Positions 1 through 11,188 of a DNA stretch of 64,000 nt are shown here, piece after piece. The stretch is from Macrothele yani. Its lineage: Eukaryota; Arthropoda; Arachnida; Araneae; Macrothelidae. A program made the translations under genes and the position numbers. Below the pieces are notes generated by a model. That model was not told the origin of the DNA, ran no database searches, and saw only the letters and a program-made list of their open reading frames with translations. Position 1 is the first letter of the stretch. The number at the start of each line of letters is the position of its first letter. Where the stretch lies: contig CM077027.1 of NCBI GenBank assembly GCA_039090855.1, positions 104,631,187 to 104,695,186 of the forward strand, read 5' to 3'.

Positions 1-204
1 GAAGTCAAAGAGCCGAACACTTTTAATCTGTAGGACATTCGGTCTTTTAAAAGTGAAACTAGGCATTTATTTAGGGAATGGTAAATATATTTTAAGGCAA
101 AATATGAATCTTCGGGTAAATTATTGTGCGTGTTCGAATTTCTTCATAAAACTACATAACTGGCAGCTGCAGTATGCCCCTCCGTTACCTACGCCCCTCT
201 GCAG

Positions 205-358
205 CTGCAGGGGAGTAATTACGCCACTGACTGGTTCCAGGGAAGGGAGAGAGCCAGTGCCGTAAGATAGAAGCAACATCCATGCCTCATCGGGATTTGA
301 AGCCTTCTCGGACAAACAACCACAAGCCTGTGCTTAGACCCCTGCGCCACCGGGGTTG
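205..358 (-). repeat. SINE-A copy 1, tRNA-derived SINE
   Basis: Read on the minus strand this begins with a box-A-like motif (GGTGGCGCAGGGGTCTAAGC, at 334-353), then a degenerate box B near 291-303, then a body with the family's 'actggctc...cccttccctggaa' segment. The same order occurs at 2573, 31256 and 47984 on the plus strand. RNA polymerase III promoter boxes followed by an unrelated body define tRNA-derived SINEs. This copy is truncated at its 3' end. The flanking 1-200 holds no recognisable gene. Confidence 0.7.
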
Positions 359-359
359 G

Positions 360-960
360 CTTGCGCAATTTGAGAGAATTGTGGTGTAAAATGGATTACC
401 GAATTTTTTACCATATTTACTTAATGAAAAGTCCTAATTATTTGAACAGGAATATGTTTCGATAGAAATATTTTCAATCTATCGGAAGGGTGTGATGGCC
501 GTTTTCTGGGATCGTCCAAAAGTAAAGCTCCAGATATTTTGTCTGTTATGTCTACTTTGTCGACATTGTGACAATAATTTTTCTTGATCATCTAATCGTT
601 AGGCCAAAGTTGAATTTGTTACTTTAGGATGTGAATTTTAAACGAATTATTTTCTTTTTCATTCGCATCTGTGATTAAATCTCCTAACACGAAATTGAAA
701 GCATTTTATCTGAATTATTCAAATGCTGAATACAATGAGAATAAGTTTTATTTCCATTTTCATTATCAGTAATTTGGACTTCATTGATTGTACGATTCGG
801 TTCCTGCTTAACAGGAGTCTCGACTCTCTTTCATTGTTTTTAGTTTGTAAAAGTTTAAGCAGACCTCTTTGCAGATCTATTTTTTTCAGCTTCCCTTCTT
901 TTCTGAGCACCACTTTTGTATTTTTATTTCGGTCGCGTCTTGTATTTATTCACAATTCTC
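360..960. other. No recognisable gene, AT-rich
   Basis: I see no coding motif or repeat signature here. Short ORFs on both strands overlap one another and have low-complexity, AT-driven composition. Confidence 0.5.
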
Positions 961-2170
961 TGAAGGATTAAAAAATAAAATTTTAATGTATTCAAAGTAT
1001 ATACTTTTTACATTATTTGTTGTATTGACAGCACAAAAAAACCCCAGCTGATACTCTCGATACTGCCTTTACGTTTCACGATGTCCTGTGTTTTTAAACC
1101 TCAGATACAAATCCTGTCTTTCTGGAAATTACAATAATACTAATTTTGTATTAAATACAAAAATACAACAAAATTGTAATTAAAAAAATTAAATCAAAAG
1201 GAACTTACGTTTTAATTGTTGATACGAACTTATAACAATATTTTCACATTAAAATTGAGCTACACATTACTTTTTTGCAGTATGTTTTACGACTGTTTGA
1301 ACATACAGAAACACAAAAGTACAAAAAGTACACACGCTTTGTAATCATTCTCAGTTATCTGAATGATTAAAAATAAAATTATAATGTATTCAAAGTATAT
1401 ATTTTTTTATTGTATTGACAGAACAAATAAACCAGATGATACCGTTTTTATGCTGTCGATACTGTCTTTACATTTCACAGCGCTCTGTGTTTTGAAACCT
1501 CAGACATTAACTGTCTTTCTCAAAATTGCAATGATAATCATTTTGTATTAAGGTGGACGTCAAGTAATTTTACTTCCTATACTTCCAATGGAAAAACTTC
1601 TGTACACATTTTCTTCACAATTCATGCGTTCCCAAGGATGAAAATTTGAACATCGATTAAAATAGTTTCATTTTATAACTTGGAATACTTAATATTTTCT
1701 AAAACATAACCATAATTATGCAATCCAATATTTGTTTGTCTACTGACGTCATCAAAGCACAGGTCGCGCCATCTTTTTTCTGGTTTCAACACCACCATAG
1801 GAAAAGTTATTGATTTTTAATATAATTATGGTTATGTTTTAGAAAATATTAAGTATTCCAAGTTATAATATGAAGTTATTTTAATCGATGTTCAAATTTT
1901 CATCCTTGGGAACACATTAATTGTGAAGAAAATGCGTACAGAAATTTTTCTATTGGAAGTATTGAAAACATTGACGTCCACATATAAAAATTCAACACAA
2001 TTATAAAATTATAATTTAAGAAAATGAAATAAAATGGAACTTACGTTTTAATTATTGATACAAACTTATAACAACATTTTCATGTTAAAAAGTTGAATTA
2101 TGCCTTGTATTTTTGCATTATTGTTTACGACAGTTTGAACACAAACAAAGAGAAAAAGTACGTACGAAGA
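960..2170. repeat. ~400-bp tandem duplication, second copy split by a foldback element
   Basis: Unit 1 (about 960-1350) and unit 2 (about 1363-1550 plus 1983-2170) share many blocks in the same order. Examples are 'atgtattcaaagtatata', 'ttgtattgacag', 'gatactg..tttac.tttcac', 'ggaacttacgttttaatt' and 'gtttgaaca'. The second unit is interrupted after 'ttttgtattaa' by the 429-bp foldback element at 1553-1981. The units are clearly diverged, so the duplication is not recent. Confidence 0.75.
1553..1981. mobile_element. Foldback MITE with ~160-bp arms
   Basis: The left end (GTGGACGTCAA) is mirrored by the right end (TTGACGTCCAC). The complementarity continues inward: 'cttccaatggaaaaa' against 'tttttctattggaag', 'aaggatgaaaatttgaacat' against its complement, and 'ataaccataattat' against 'ataattatggttat' near 1820. 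The loop is about 100 bp (roughly 1717-1818) and contains a TGACGTCA site. There is no coding capacity. The superfamily is unassigned; the boundary is fixed by comparison with the empty site in the neighbouring tandem unit. Confidence 0.8.
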
Positions 2171-2570
2171 GGATCCACGACTATCGAAATCCAGAACTAT
2201 CCTGTCTAAATCAGGACAATTGGCCGGCCATATCCCATGCAAATAAGGTAACATTTGCTTGATTGTGTAGGTCATTCATAATTATTTCGTTTTATTCTGC
2301 ATATTTAATTTTTATTTTAATAATAATATTTTTTTTGTCTCAAATGAGAGGTGTAATGTAAAGCGCGGGCCCTCCTGGGACTCTTGGCACGGGACAGGTC
2401 CCGTTTACCCGGGAATAAGGGCGATTCTGGCCACCACCACTTGTGCAGTTCAATTTTAACATTTCCTTGTGCGCTGTCTTTCATTTTCTAAATGGGGGAT
2501 GAGTTTTTCGCTTTCACTGCATATCTGTGAGTTGAATAAAAATGATATTATTTGCATATGGTAGCTTCAT
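2171..2570. other. No recognisable gene
   Basis: Short ORFs only, with no family motif seen. The stretch ends at the start of a SINE. Confidence 0.4.
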
Positions 2571-2572
2571 CG

Positions 2573-2790
2573 TCCCAGTGGCGCAGTGGTCTGAGCGGTG
2601 GTTTCTGACTGTTTCCTTCGAGATAGCTCCAGGTTAGAATCCCGGTGACGTATGGATGTGTTTATTTCAAAGCCCAAGTTCTCTCCCTTCCCTGGAATCA
2701 GTGGCCATAAATTTGAGATCGGCGATTGCTTATAGCCAGTCGAGTTTCTCGCAGTGGTCGTAAAACCCCGCCTTCCCTAAAAAAAGTGGT
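2573..2790 (+). repeat. SINE-A copy 2
   Basis: Box A (AGTGGCGCAGTGGTCTGAGC) at 2577, a degenerate box B (GGTTAGAATCC) about 50 bp downstream, the body segment 'tctcccttccctggaatcagtggc', the 3' block 'gattgcttatagcc...gtggtcgtaaaacc', and an A-rich tail at about 2779-2785. This is one of the most complete copies of the family here. Confidence 0.8.
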
Positions 2791-2939
2791 AGCTTCCAGC
2801 AAGCAAAAAACTCACTTCCTTTCACTATTTTCATGACCTCCTCAAGCAGCGGCGATTATCCCTCTCAACTATAATATTGCTCTTGCTTAAAAGTTTAAAG
2901 CCCGGGACGAGCACCTAAGTTCATAAAGAGATGGTCGTT

Positions 2940-3417
2940 TCTAATTTAGGAATCTGGTTCCAAGGGGTGGATAAAACCATCGCTGTAGGATAAACGTATA
3001 ATATATGCTTCATCCGGAATATTAGCTCAAACGTTATTAGCTCAGCTCAAAATATTAGCCAGGAACCCAACTGTTCGTCAAGCGGGGCGACAACTGTCAC
3101 CTAAGAAAATGTTGATGGCCATATTTCAATTTCTCTTTTAAGATTGGTGCAGTTGTCCGTCAGTTTATGCAAGTGCTCATGCCTTTTTTTTTAACCGTTG
3201 AACTAACTTCGTATTTGCATCTGGAAACTTCTTTTTCATTTTTCTTGCCAAAGGAGGATGTCCTTTTCTCTGCTTCGGGGTTTAACGACCACCACGAGCA
3301 ACTCTAAGGGCTGTAAGCTGTCGCCTGTCCCTAATTCATAGCCATTGATTCCAGGGAAGGGACAGAGCCATCGCTATCAAACAAGCACATGCCTCATCCG
3401 GTCTCGAATCCTGGCCC
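2940..3417 (-). repeat. SINE-A fragments (copy 3 plus a scrap)
   Basis: 3278-3417 carries the family body on the minus strand: 'ggggtttaacgaccacca', 'gattccagggaagggacaga' and the degenerate box B 'tctcgaatcctgg'. The box A end is missing. A shorter, more diverged piece with 'ggttccaagg' and 'gcttcatccgg' lies at about 2950-3022. Sequence between and around these pieces shows no gene. Confidence 0.6.
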
Positions 3418-3687
3418 ATATCGAAAAAATGGTAAAAAAACCGGAGCCTCAAACTACTCAGGCACCAGAGTAGCGTGGGGATTACCAGTTGATCATTATT
3501 TTGACTAATAGTTCATCGACGGGGCTATTACTTTGTTGGTTTGTACCGGCACATTTCGTTCTAATTCTGTATGCAAAACATCTAGTCCGCGCGATTGACG
3601 AGAACACCCGAATATGGAGAAAATATGCTGCGTCACGCTGGATAGAGAACTGCAAAGGTTAAGAGACAAAGCAAAAGTAAATGCTTT

Positions 3688-5297
3688 CCCAGCAAAAACA
3701 CAAGTGCTGGGAAACTGCTGGCTGAAATCTGCCGCTCACGGCCCGGTATTGGTCCGTTGGTGGCAGCGCTATCAGTTGGCGACCCATTGATGGCCCTGCA
3801 GCATCGCCGTGAATTGTGGGCCTCCAAGCAAGTGCCACTAGTGGCCCGTTGCTGGCAAACAATGCAACCCTAGCAGCAGGTGGAAGCAACGGAACTGCGC
3901 ATGCGCAGAAGCAACACTTTCTGTGTTTCTCATGGTACCAGTTAGTTGAAGACGACGCTATCGCCATCGTGTTATTTTAGTGGATATTAAGGAAAAAATC
4001 CATATGTAGAGAGCCGAATTAATTTCCTAATGAAATTCCACGTCGACGAAGATATCAGATTAAGCCATGCAATACTAGATTACAGCCATGAAATACACAC
4101 TCTCTATTCCCATGAATAACAATTCATGGAATGGAGTGGGTGAATAACAAGAAAAAATTTGAAAACGATTGAAACAAATGTCCTGGAAAACCATTAAAAA
4201 AACATTTGTTGGAAAAAAAGATTATATGTGTACAAAATTTATTAATTATTTGAAAGAAACAAAAAAGCAACGCTATGTGGAAAGAATGTACTCATCCATG
4301 GGTTGAATACACAAGACTGGAAGGAATTCGCTTCTAAAAATAACGAGAAGTAAAATGAAATATCTTTCCTCTTTAAAACAAATGTAGCTTCAGACACCGG
4401 TAAGGAAAGATACAACGTTAAAAATGTAACAGAATGTGACATGAACCAGGGTAAATATATATATTAATTCAACAATCTCCTTTCAAGACGACAAGGACAG
4501 TACAAGACTTTGGGAAGCGACTCTAAGTATGTACACTCCTTGTAAATGAGTGAAGTTTCCTTGAGATAAAAAAATCTATCGTTACGTTGAAAAAATAAAT
4601 TTATGAATTATATGAAACTGACTTTTAAGAAAAATACCTCTCAATATTGTAAAATGAAAGAGAAAACCATTCGAGTACACATTCCATACTAAACAGACAG
4701 CTTCAAGCACACGCACGTGCGTGGCAAATTAATCCGGTCGGTAGAGAGCTCAGCTCCCACGCCAACGGCCCTGATTCAGATCCAAACGGGCGTTTTTCCG
4801 GTCTGTTGAGGAAGTTTCCCCAGCGCAGTGCTATAATTCACAAGTTTCGTAAGAGTAGAAAAAAAAAATGTAGCTTTGGGAAACTGCGCTTATCCTTTAT
4901 TTATAATTATTTTTTTTATGGCTACTATTGGAAAATTGGCGGACAAGATTCGGCAAGCCACCAGTTACGACACGTGGTTGCCGGCTGCCACTACCAGCAA
5001 ACTAGCGGACCCCATTAGGCTAACTATCATTTCTGGCACGTGCTTGCAGGGTCACTGAAGGGCCAATTATGGCAGCTACTGCATGTGATGGACAACTGAT
5101 GGCCCTGTTGTGGCATATGACAACTGATGGGGTGCCAACTGTCGGCCAACTGATGGCATGAACTGCTGGCCCTTCTGTTGGCCACCCGGACATTTCATTG
5201 ACGGTTCGGCAGCGGCAACATAGTGCTGGGCCATAGCTGGTAGTGCTGGCTGCCGGCAATGACCCAGTGCTGGCCCAGCAGGACTCTTTTTGCTGGG
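3688..5297. mobile_element. Element D copy 1, non-autonomous DNA element
   Basis: It begins CCCAGCAAAAACACAAGTGC and ends CTTTTTGCTGGG, a short terminal inverted repeat. It is collinear with 54356-55937 through several hundred bp of shared interior, for example 'gatggccctgcagcatcgcc', 'gaaattggcggacaagattc'-type blocks and 'gacgacgctatcgccatcgt'. Both subterminal zones are dense in CTGG/CCAGCA motifs in both orientations, plausible transposase-binding repeats (inference). Flanking dinucleotides are TT and TT. ORFs inside are on both strands and not conserved as proteins. Superfamily unassigned. Confidence 0.75.
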
Positions 5298-5347
5298 TTA
5301 GAAAGGCCAACCATGTAAATGAGGTTTAACTACGTATTACTTTAAAA

Positions 5348-6450
5348 GTTCTGCGCGTTCCTTATTGCCCAAAAGTGGAAACGAGCTGTAAGTACGTTAA
5401 GCACTCTCCAATACGTTGCTAATTGTTTATTGCTTAAACATGGAAATGATTTATAAGTACATAACGTACTTTCCAATAGTCATGCACACTGATTTCTCAA
5501 ACGGAGAAATGAGCTATAAGTACGCAAAGTAGTCTCTGTGAAAGACAAGGGCAAATGGGGAATTTACAATATTCCATTACGCTCCCATGATTCAGGTAAC
5601 TCAGAGTCTGCATACATCAGCTTCACCTCCAGGAAATTACAGACTAGAATTATGAAACACAAATACAGTGCCTGCAATGGTGCACAAAATACAGCGTTGG
5701 TAAGGACTGTTTGCGGAGGAAGATGTGAACCGGAATGGTACAAAGCGGCGGTAGTAGTGACCCCATCAAGTAAGCCATCTTTGTTATTTACAGAGAGTTT
5801 GTTAATTTTTAAGAATATGGACTGGTGTTGCAATGATGAGGTACCGGTATCTGTATCTGGAGTGTGGAAGAACCTCATACAGTCTGGATGTCACAACCCT
5901 ATCTTTCACCGTGAATGCTGGCTCTGTTTCATAGGACATTAACTGTTTACGTCAATAGTGTGTTGAACCTTAATCATGTGTATACGGTAATCTGACAATG
6001 TGTATGTTGTATTTACCTGGGTGATCTCTAGGTCGTGTTCATTGTATCTGAGGATGGTCCTAAAGTAGGAGGAAAGTATTAATGAAATTGGTTTTAACTT
6101 ATCATTAAAGGTTTTAATTGTCATTTTCGTCATTTTACCGTGGATCAAACGGCATGTTCATAGTTTGGTGAGTCTCTGTTAGGTCTGTCGACTGTTTATT
6201 GTTCAAACGTAGAAATGAGCTATAAGTACGTAAAGCACTGCTCAACAGGTCTGTTCACTGTTTATTACTTAAAGGCGCAAATGAGCTATAAGTACGTAAA
6301 CCGCTCTCCAATAGGTCTTTTCAGTGTTTATTACTGAGATGTGGAAAAGAGCTAAGCCCTCTTTAACGAGCCTGTGCAATGTGTATGGTTTAATCCTGCA
6401 AATAAGCTATTAGTACGTATATAAAGATTTGTCCAACAGGTTTGTTCATT
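5348..6450. repeat. ~66-bp minisatellite in two blocks
   Basis: The unit contains 'aaatgagctataagtacgta', then 'aagcactctccaataggtct' and 'tgttcactgtttattactt'. It recurs two to three times at about 5348-5540 and four to five times at about 6160-6450. The ~620 bp between the blocks is non-repetitive and includes a 134-codon ORF (separate entry). Confidence 0.75.
5538..5942 (+). other. Orphan 134-codon ORF, coding status doubtful
   Basis: An ATG-to-stop frame of 134 codons within the unique segment flanked by minisatellite blocks. The predicted product is cysteine-rich toward its C-terminus (a CGGRCEPEW and a WCCND segment). I recognise no domain, signal peptide or membrane segment. A 104-codon antisense ORF overlaps it almost entirely, which argues for chance openness. 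It could be an exon or a captured fragment, but nothing here demonstrates expression. Confidence 0.15.
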
Positions 6451-6689
6451 TTTTTCGCTTGTTCACGTATTGCAATCTAGAGATAGCTGCTGCCTTAAAA
6501 TTGCTTAAAGAGAAATCTTTCAGATTATTTGTCGAGGTGTTATGCATCCGGAAAATTATAGACCAGTCAGTCTGAAGCTGATGTACCAGATGTTTGAAAG
6601 GCTCAGAAGGTAATTTCGGGGTGTAGATGATGTTATTAATGGGTTGGAAAGAAAATAATGCCCGAGAATGCAAGGCAACAGAGAAAACC

Positions 6690-8330
6690 TAATTCCCGTA
6701 TGTAAAAATACAAATCAGTCTAAAATGTAGTCGCCACCGTTTGCCAAGACTTGCTCCCATCATCTAGGCAGCTGTTAGATACCGTTCCTGTAGAATTGTG
6801 GCGGCTCTGTAGCTAAGAAGTGAACAAGTATGCATTTGGACATCGTCCCGGTTGGTGAACCGCTGTTCGTACATGAAATTCTGCAACAACCGGAAAAGGT
6901 GGTAGTCGCGTGGGGCAATATTCGGGGAATAAGTTGGGTGCTGCAGCAGCTCCCAGCCTAGGTCGCTGATCTTGTGACAGGTCATCCGTTTTGTGTGAGG
7001 TTTCGCTTTGCGGTTCAGCAGTTCTGGTCGTTTAGATGCGTGTAGATTGTCGAGATGACGGCAGTATATATCGGCAGTGGAAGTAGTGCTGTCTGGCAAC
7101 AGTACTTCACTTCCGACTTTGGTTATGGGTCCAACCATTGTTTCCGGGGGCTGACATTGTCACACAAGACCCATTTCTCGTCACCTGTCACAGTGCGGCC
7201 CGAGAACGATACAACTTGGTCACGTGCAAATAGGGAAACGCATGCACTCACGCGATTTACTTTCCGCTCAATTGTGAGTTAATGGGGTACTCAAAATACC
7301 TTATAAAGTACAAGTTTGTCCGTCCAGGGCGAATCCGGGTCCTCTCACTCCTGAGTAAATGCTTTCCCAACTAAGCTACGCGAACATGTTCTCTCACTAC
7401 TATCTGCCTTTATCTCATGTGCGTCTTGCAGTGCAAGCACGCCACATTTCCCCATCCCATGAAAGAGGGCCGGGGGATATGGCCCACGGGTCATCCGGGA
7501 CCATGTGTCGCTGTAGGCAGTCATCCCATGAAGAACGTGCATTTGAGAAATCCCAGACAATTTGGTGTGTGGAACGTAACATCACGCACATTTATTTTTT
7601 CGAAGCACTGAAGAAGGGATTCTCATTTTTCCTGTCCCGACGTGTGGAAAGAACATCACATCACTGCGAGAAACTTAACATCCGGGTCATCCTGGAAGTT
7701 CGGGCGCCAATATAACGTACAAGTTTGTCCGCGCGGGGCATCGAATCTGGTCCACTCTCTCCTGAGTGCGTCTTCTCTCAACTGAGCTACGTGGACATGT
7801 GCTCTCACTGCTATATGCCTTTATCTCATGTACGTCCTGCGGTGCAAGTACATCCCAACCTTCTTGTGCACCTTACGAAGTTCACGCAGATGCGTGATAA
7901 AGCTCGTGTGGGTTCGGCCACCTCCCGTGTGGTCACACGTGGGTCGGTCTCTATTAAGGTTTTCAACATGTTAATATCCAATGTTGTGGGTCGTCCGGCT
8001 TTGGGACGATCTGACAGGTAAAAATTTCCCACTGGGAGCTGTTCAAATCAACGACAGCACTGACGATGTGATATGGCTTTTTGGTACATACTGTAATGTT
8101 CCTCACAGCGTTTGCGGAGATGCTACTGCGCCGGAACTCATACAGCATGTAGTGGCGGACGTGCTGCTTGTCCACTTCCATGTTGCTTAGTGCTTACACT
8201 CTTTAGATTCTGACGACTAACTGCCATTGACTTAAGCCACCTACCGGCTGATGTCATGCTGGTGTGTTGCATGATCTTAGTGTCCAATATGCACCATGGC
8301 CTGAGTTTCGACTTCGGGTACCTCGTCATC
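6690..8330 (-). pseudogene. mariner-family transposase remnant, split by a SINE-B dimer
   Basis: On the minus strand the N-terminal part (8181 to about 7850) reads MEVDKQHVRHYMLYEF and then the helix-turn-helix-type segment GRPTTLDINMLKTLIETDPR, a mariner signature. After a ~550-bp insertion (about 7290-7845) the frame resumes with a VPH motif, then VTGDEKWVLCDN, which carries the first catalytic Asp of the DD34D triad, at about 7170-7190. The block with the second Asp (HHDNARPH in intact relatives) is deleted and only AKPHTKRM survives. The C-terminal segment has SPNIAPRDYHLF. Multiple frameshifts and the insertion make it inactive. Inverted-repeat ends are not obvious. Confidence 0.85.
7290..7850 (-). 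mobile_element. SINE-B dimer copy 1
   Basis: Two tRNA-like heads on the minus strand, around 7325-7395 and 7742-7797, each with box A (GTAGCTTAGTTGGGAAAGC or a close variant) and box B ('gattcgatgcc'-like, degenerate). They are about 410 bp apart and joined by a body with 'gcccacgggtcatccggga' and 'ggtgtgtggaacgtaacatc'. It is collinear with 21355-21950. It interrupts the mariner transposase frame, so it inserted after that mariner. Confidence 0.8.
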
Positions 8331-8449
8331 TGATATTACTTCCTTTCCAACCTAATAGTATATCTTTAGAAGGTATTCGGAGATTCACAGCATCTTTAAA
8401 GTGGTATTTGACTTGAACTGTAGGCGACGCAGTTTCTTACCCATCTTTA

Positions 8450-10540
8450 TTTATTTTTTTATTGTAAGCACATCCCTACAGACGGTAAATCTAGTTACAG
8501 GAATTGCTATATTTAAATTTACAGAGATAATTACCAAGTGATATTTACAATCTTGCAAAACATGCTATATGATATTTCTTTTACTTACATTAAAAATATC
8601 CGGACATTCTTCAAGGGAGTTGTGAAGCCTATACATTTTACATAACAGATAATTTTTTCCTGCATCAGTTCTGAAAAATGGCACTGCAAATAGTTCACAT
8701 TTTGTCCTCGGTAAATATGGGACACGGAAACTTAATTGGTTTTCAATTTTAGTGTCATCTATCTCTCCATTGATGATGCCGTAGAGGAACTTGAGTTGGA
8801 GAGCCTTTCTTCTCGATTGCAGAGAGGTCATCTTGAAGAATGTCAGAAGGTCAGCAGTAGGGATGTCCGATATATAAACACCGGTCGATTTATAAAAAGA
8901 TGTCAAGGAAACTTTTTCTGAACTTTCTCAATTTTATTTACTAGAGTTACTTGGCTAGGACTCCAAATGATCGCCGCACATTCCAGTGAGGATCTGACCG
9001 AAGTCTCAAAAATGCGAATAAGTCTCTGAGTATTCGAGTAATACTTGGAAGTCGCATGATAAATCCAAGTTTTATGTACGCTGTACGTACAATTCTTTTG
9101 ATATGACTTTTAAAGTCCAAGTTCGAATCAAACGAGACTCTCAAGTCCTGGACTTCGTTTACCCGGGTAAGAGTATAGTCACCAGCTTTGTAATAAAAAA
9201 GAATTGGTTTTCTTTTCCGCGAAAAGGAAACGACATGACACTTGGAGATGTTCAGATAGATATGGTTTAATGCACACCACTGAAGCAGGTTATTGACGCC
9301 AGTTTGAAGAGCAAGACAGCCATCAGGATGCTGTACATTGCGATAAAGCTTGAGATCATCAGCAAACAAGAGACATGGGCCATGAATGAAAAAAGGAAGG
9401 TCATTAATGCATATTAAAAGCAGGAGTGGTTCTAAATTAGAGATTTGGGGTATTCCAGATGTGGCAACATAGGGATCAGAAACGTGGTTGTTTTAAATAA
9501 CAGACTGTGATCGGTTGAAAAGATAGGACTCAAACAAGGACATCATGTTATCACTGAAGCCAAGACAGTTAAATTTCTTGAATAAAATGGAATGATAAAC
9601 TTTGTCAAAAGCTTTAGTAAAGTTAGTGTAAATAACATCAACTTGTGATAATCTGTCAACAGATGACGTAATATCCTTTGTGATGTGGAATAGGTTGGTA
9701 AGCGTTGAGCGTTTCTTCACAAAACCATGCTGGGCAGAGCTGAGGACATGTTTGAAGTGATCATATAGCTTAGAAAATATAAGAGACTCAACTATTTTCG
9801 CCAGGACAGAAATAATTGTGATAGGTCGATAATTCTCAATAGAGTCTCGGCTGCCTTTTTTGAAAACAGGAATAATTTTTGCTTTTTTCAGATCTGGAGG
9901 GAAAATTCCAGTAATGACAATTAGATTATAAATATGAAGCAGCGGCTTACAAAGCGTCTGACCACATCCTTTGACTATGTACGAAGGAATCATATCAGGA
10001 CCAACAGCTCTACTTCCTTTCAGTTTCTTGATAGCGTGTAGGATCTCATTCTCAGTGAAGTGGCCAATGTTAAGAATGTCAAGCTGTTCGTACTGATCTT
10101 CGGAAGTTACAGGGAATATATCAGGTTGGTGGGGAAAAGAATTCTCTGTAACGAAGACATTAGCGATGTTCTCCCTCAATCCTGGTGTTATTGCGACTAA
10201 GTATATTGAGTGGGACGCATCGCTTCTTCTTAAGAATTGTAAATTCCCAGAATTTGGATGGATCGCGAGTGATAAGTTCTTCAGTTTCTTTTGTAAATGA
10301 GATATACGCTGCTCTTACCGCTTTTTTAACTTCAGCCTGGAGATCTTCATACTGTCTGTAGTCATCAATATTGTTATGTTTCATGAATTTTCTTCTGTAG
10401 TGGTTTTTCAGAGCAAGAGTTTTTATAATATACCCATTGAACCACGGGGGTGTACGTATTCCTGGAAGCTTTGCACTTGGGAATTTATTCATTGAGGATA
10501 CTGTAGAACTTGTCATAAAAGCAGTTCAAGGTATCTACGC
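8450..10540 (-). pseudogene. jockey-clade LINE, 5'-truncated and broken ORF2
   Basis: Minus-strand reverse transcriptase of the jockey type. Reading 5' to 3': a segment with PWFNGYIIKTLALKNHYRRK (about 10440), the RT core KLKGSRAVGPDMIPSYI, NYRPITIISVLAKIVE, SSAQHGFVKKRST and TNFTKAFDKV, then FADDLKLYR at about 9365, and the C-terminal thumb ending near 8570. Motif A reads TNF where active elements have a catalytic Asp. A stop lies between motif A and FADD, and there are further frame breaks. The endonuclease half is missing, the usual result of 5' truncation. The 3' end is A-rich on the minus strand near 8450-8465. Dead copy. Confidence 0.88.
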
Positions 10541-10559
10541 TATCAGTTTGCTTATAAAG

Positions 10560-11186
10560 ATCGGACCATCAGTTTGCTTATAAAGATTACTCATCTACAA
10601 GAAGAAAGTTGAAGAGGAGATTACAAACAATTATGGCATAAGTGTACTTATCTTAACTGCTGTGGTCTCAGTTCAGTAATCAACAGCTACGACAAGTTTC
10701 TAAACATGAATGAAGACTAGATCGCAACATAAGATGTAGATGCGTTCACACATCCACAATTTGTAAAGGATTTTCAGCTATGAAATTGTAAGAACTTTAT
10801 AGTTAACCTGCGAGTTGTAATACCTCAAATTAAACTTTCCTTTTGAGTTCCTGTCCTCTTAAGTAAATTTGGTTTCTCCTCTTTAAAGTTCCTCCCAACT
10901 AGCTAGTAACCTAATAGTGGGTCAAAAGGCAATCAAAGTAAATAAGCTCTGAATAAAAGAGCTCAGAGAGCAGTATTCAAAAAGCAGTGTTGATACGGGC
11001 AGGATGGTATGTTGATATGACGTGATTATATTGAGTGAGAAGATTTTATTTGAAGAGTGATGAGTACACGTTTATTGTGAAACATCATTCACTGAGTTCT
11101 ATTCAACTTACTGTGCCGCAAACAAGTTGTTGATTATGGACTTTCGACGTGCTTAGCTGCTAATAAAAAAATTCGGGCATTGTAAG
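10560..11186. other. No recognisable gene
   Basis: Only short ORFs. A ~20-bp direct repeat ('atcagtttgcttataaagat') occurs twice near 10540-10590 at the 5' junction of the LINE. Confidence 0.4.
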
Positions 11187-11188
11187 TA

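Noticed and set aside
4720..4790. A tRNA-like head inside element D ('gtagagagctcagctcccac' with 'gattcagatcc')
   Set aside because: The box B match is poor, and the second copy does not preserve it better.
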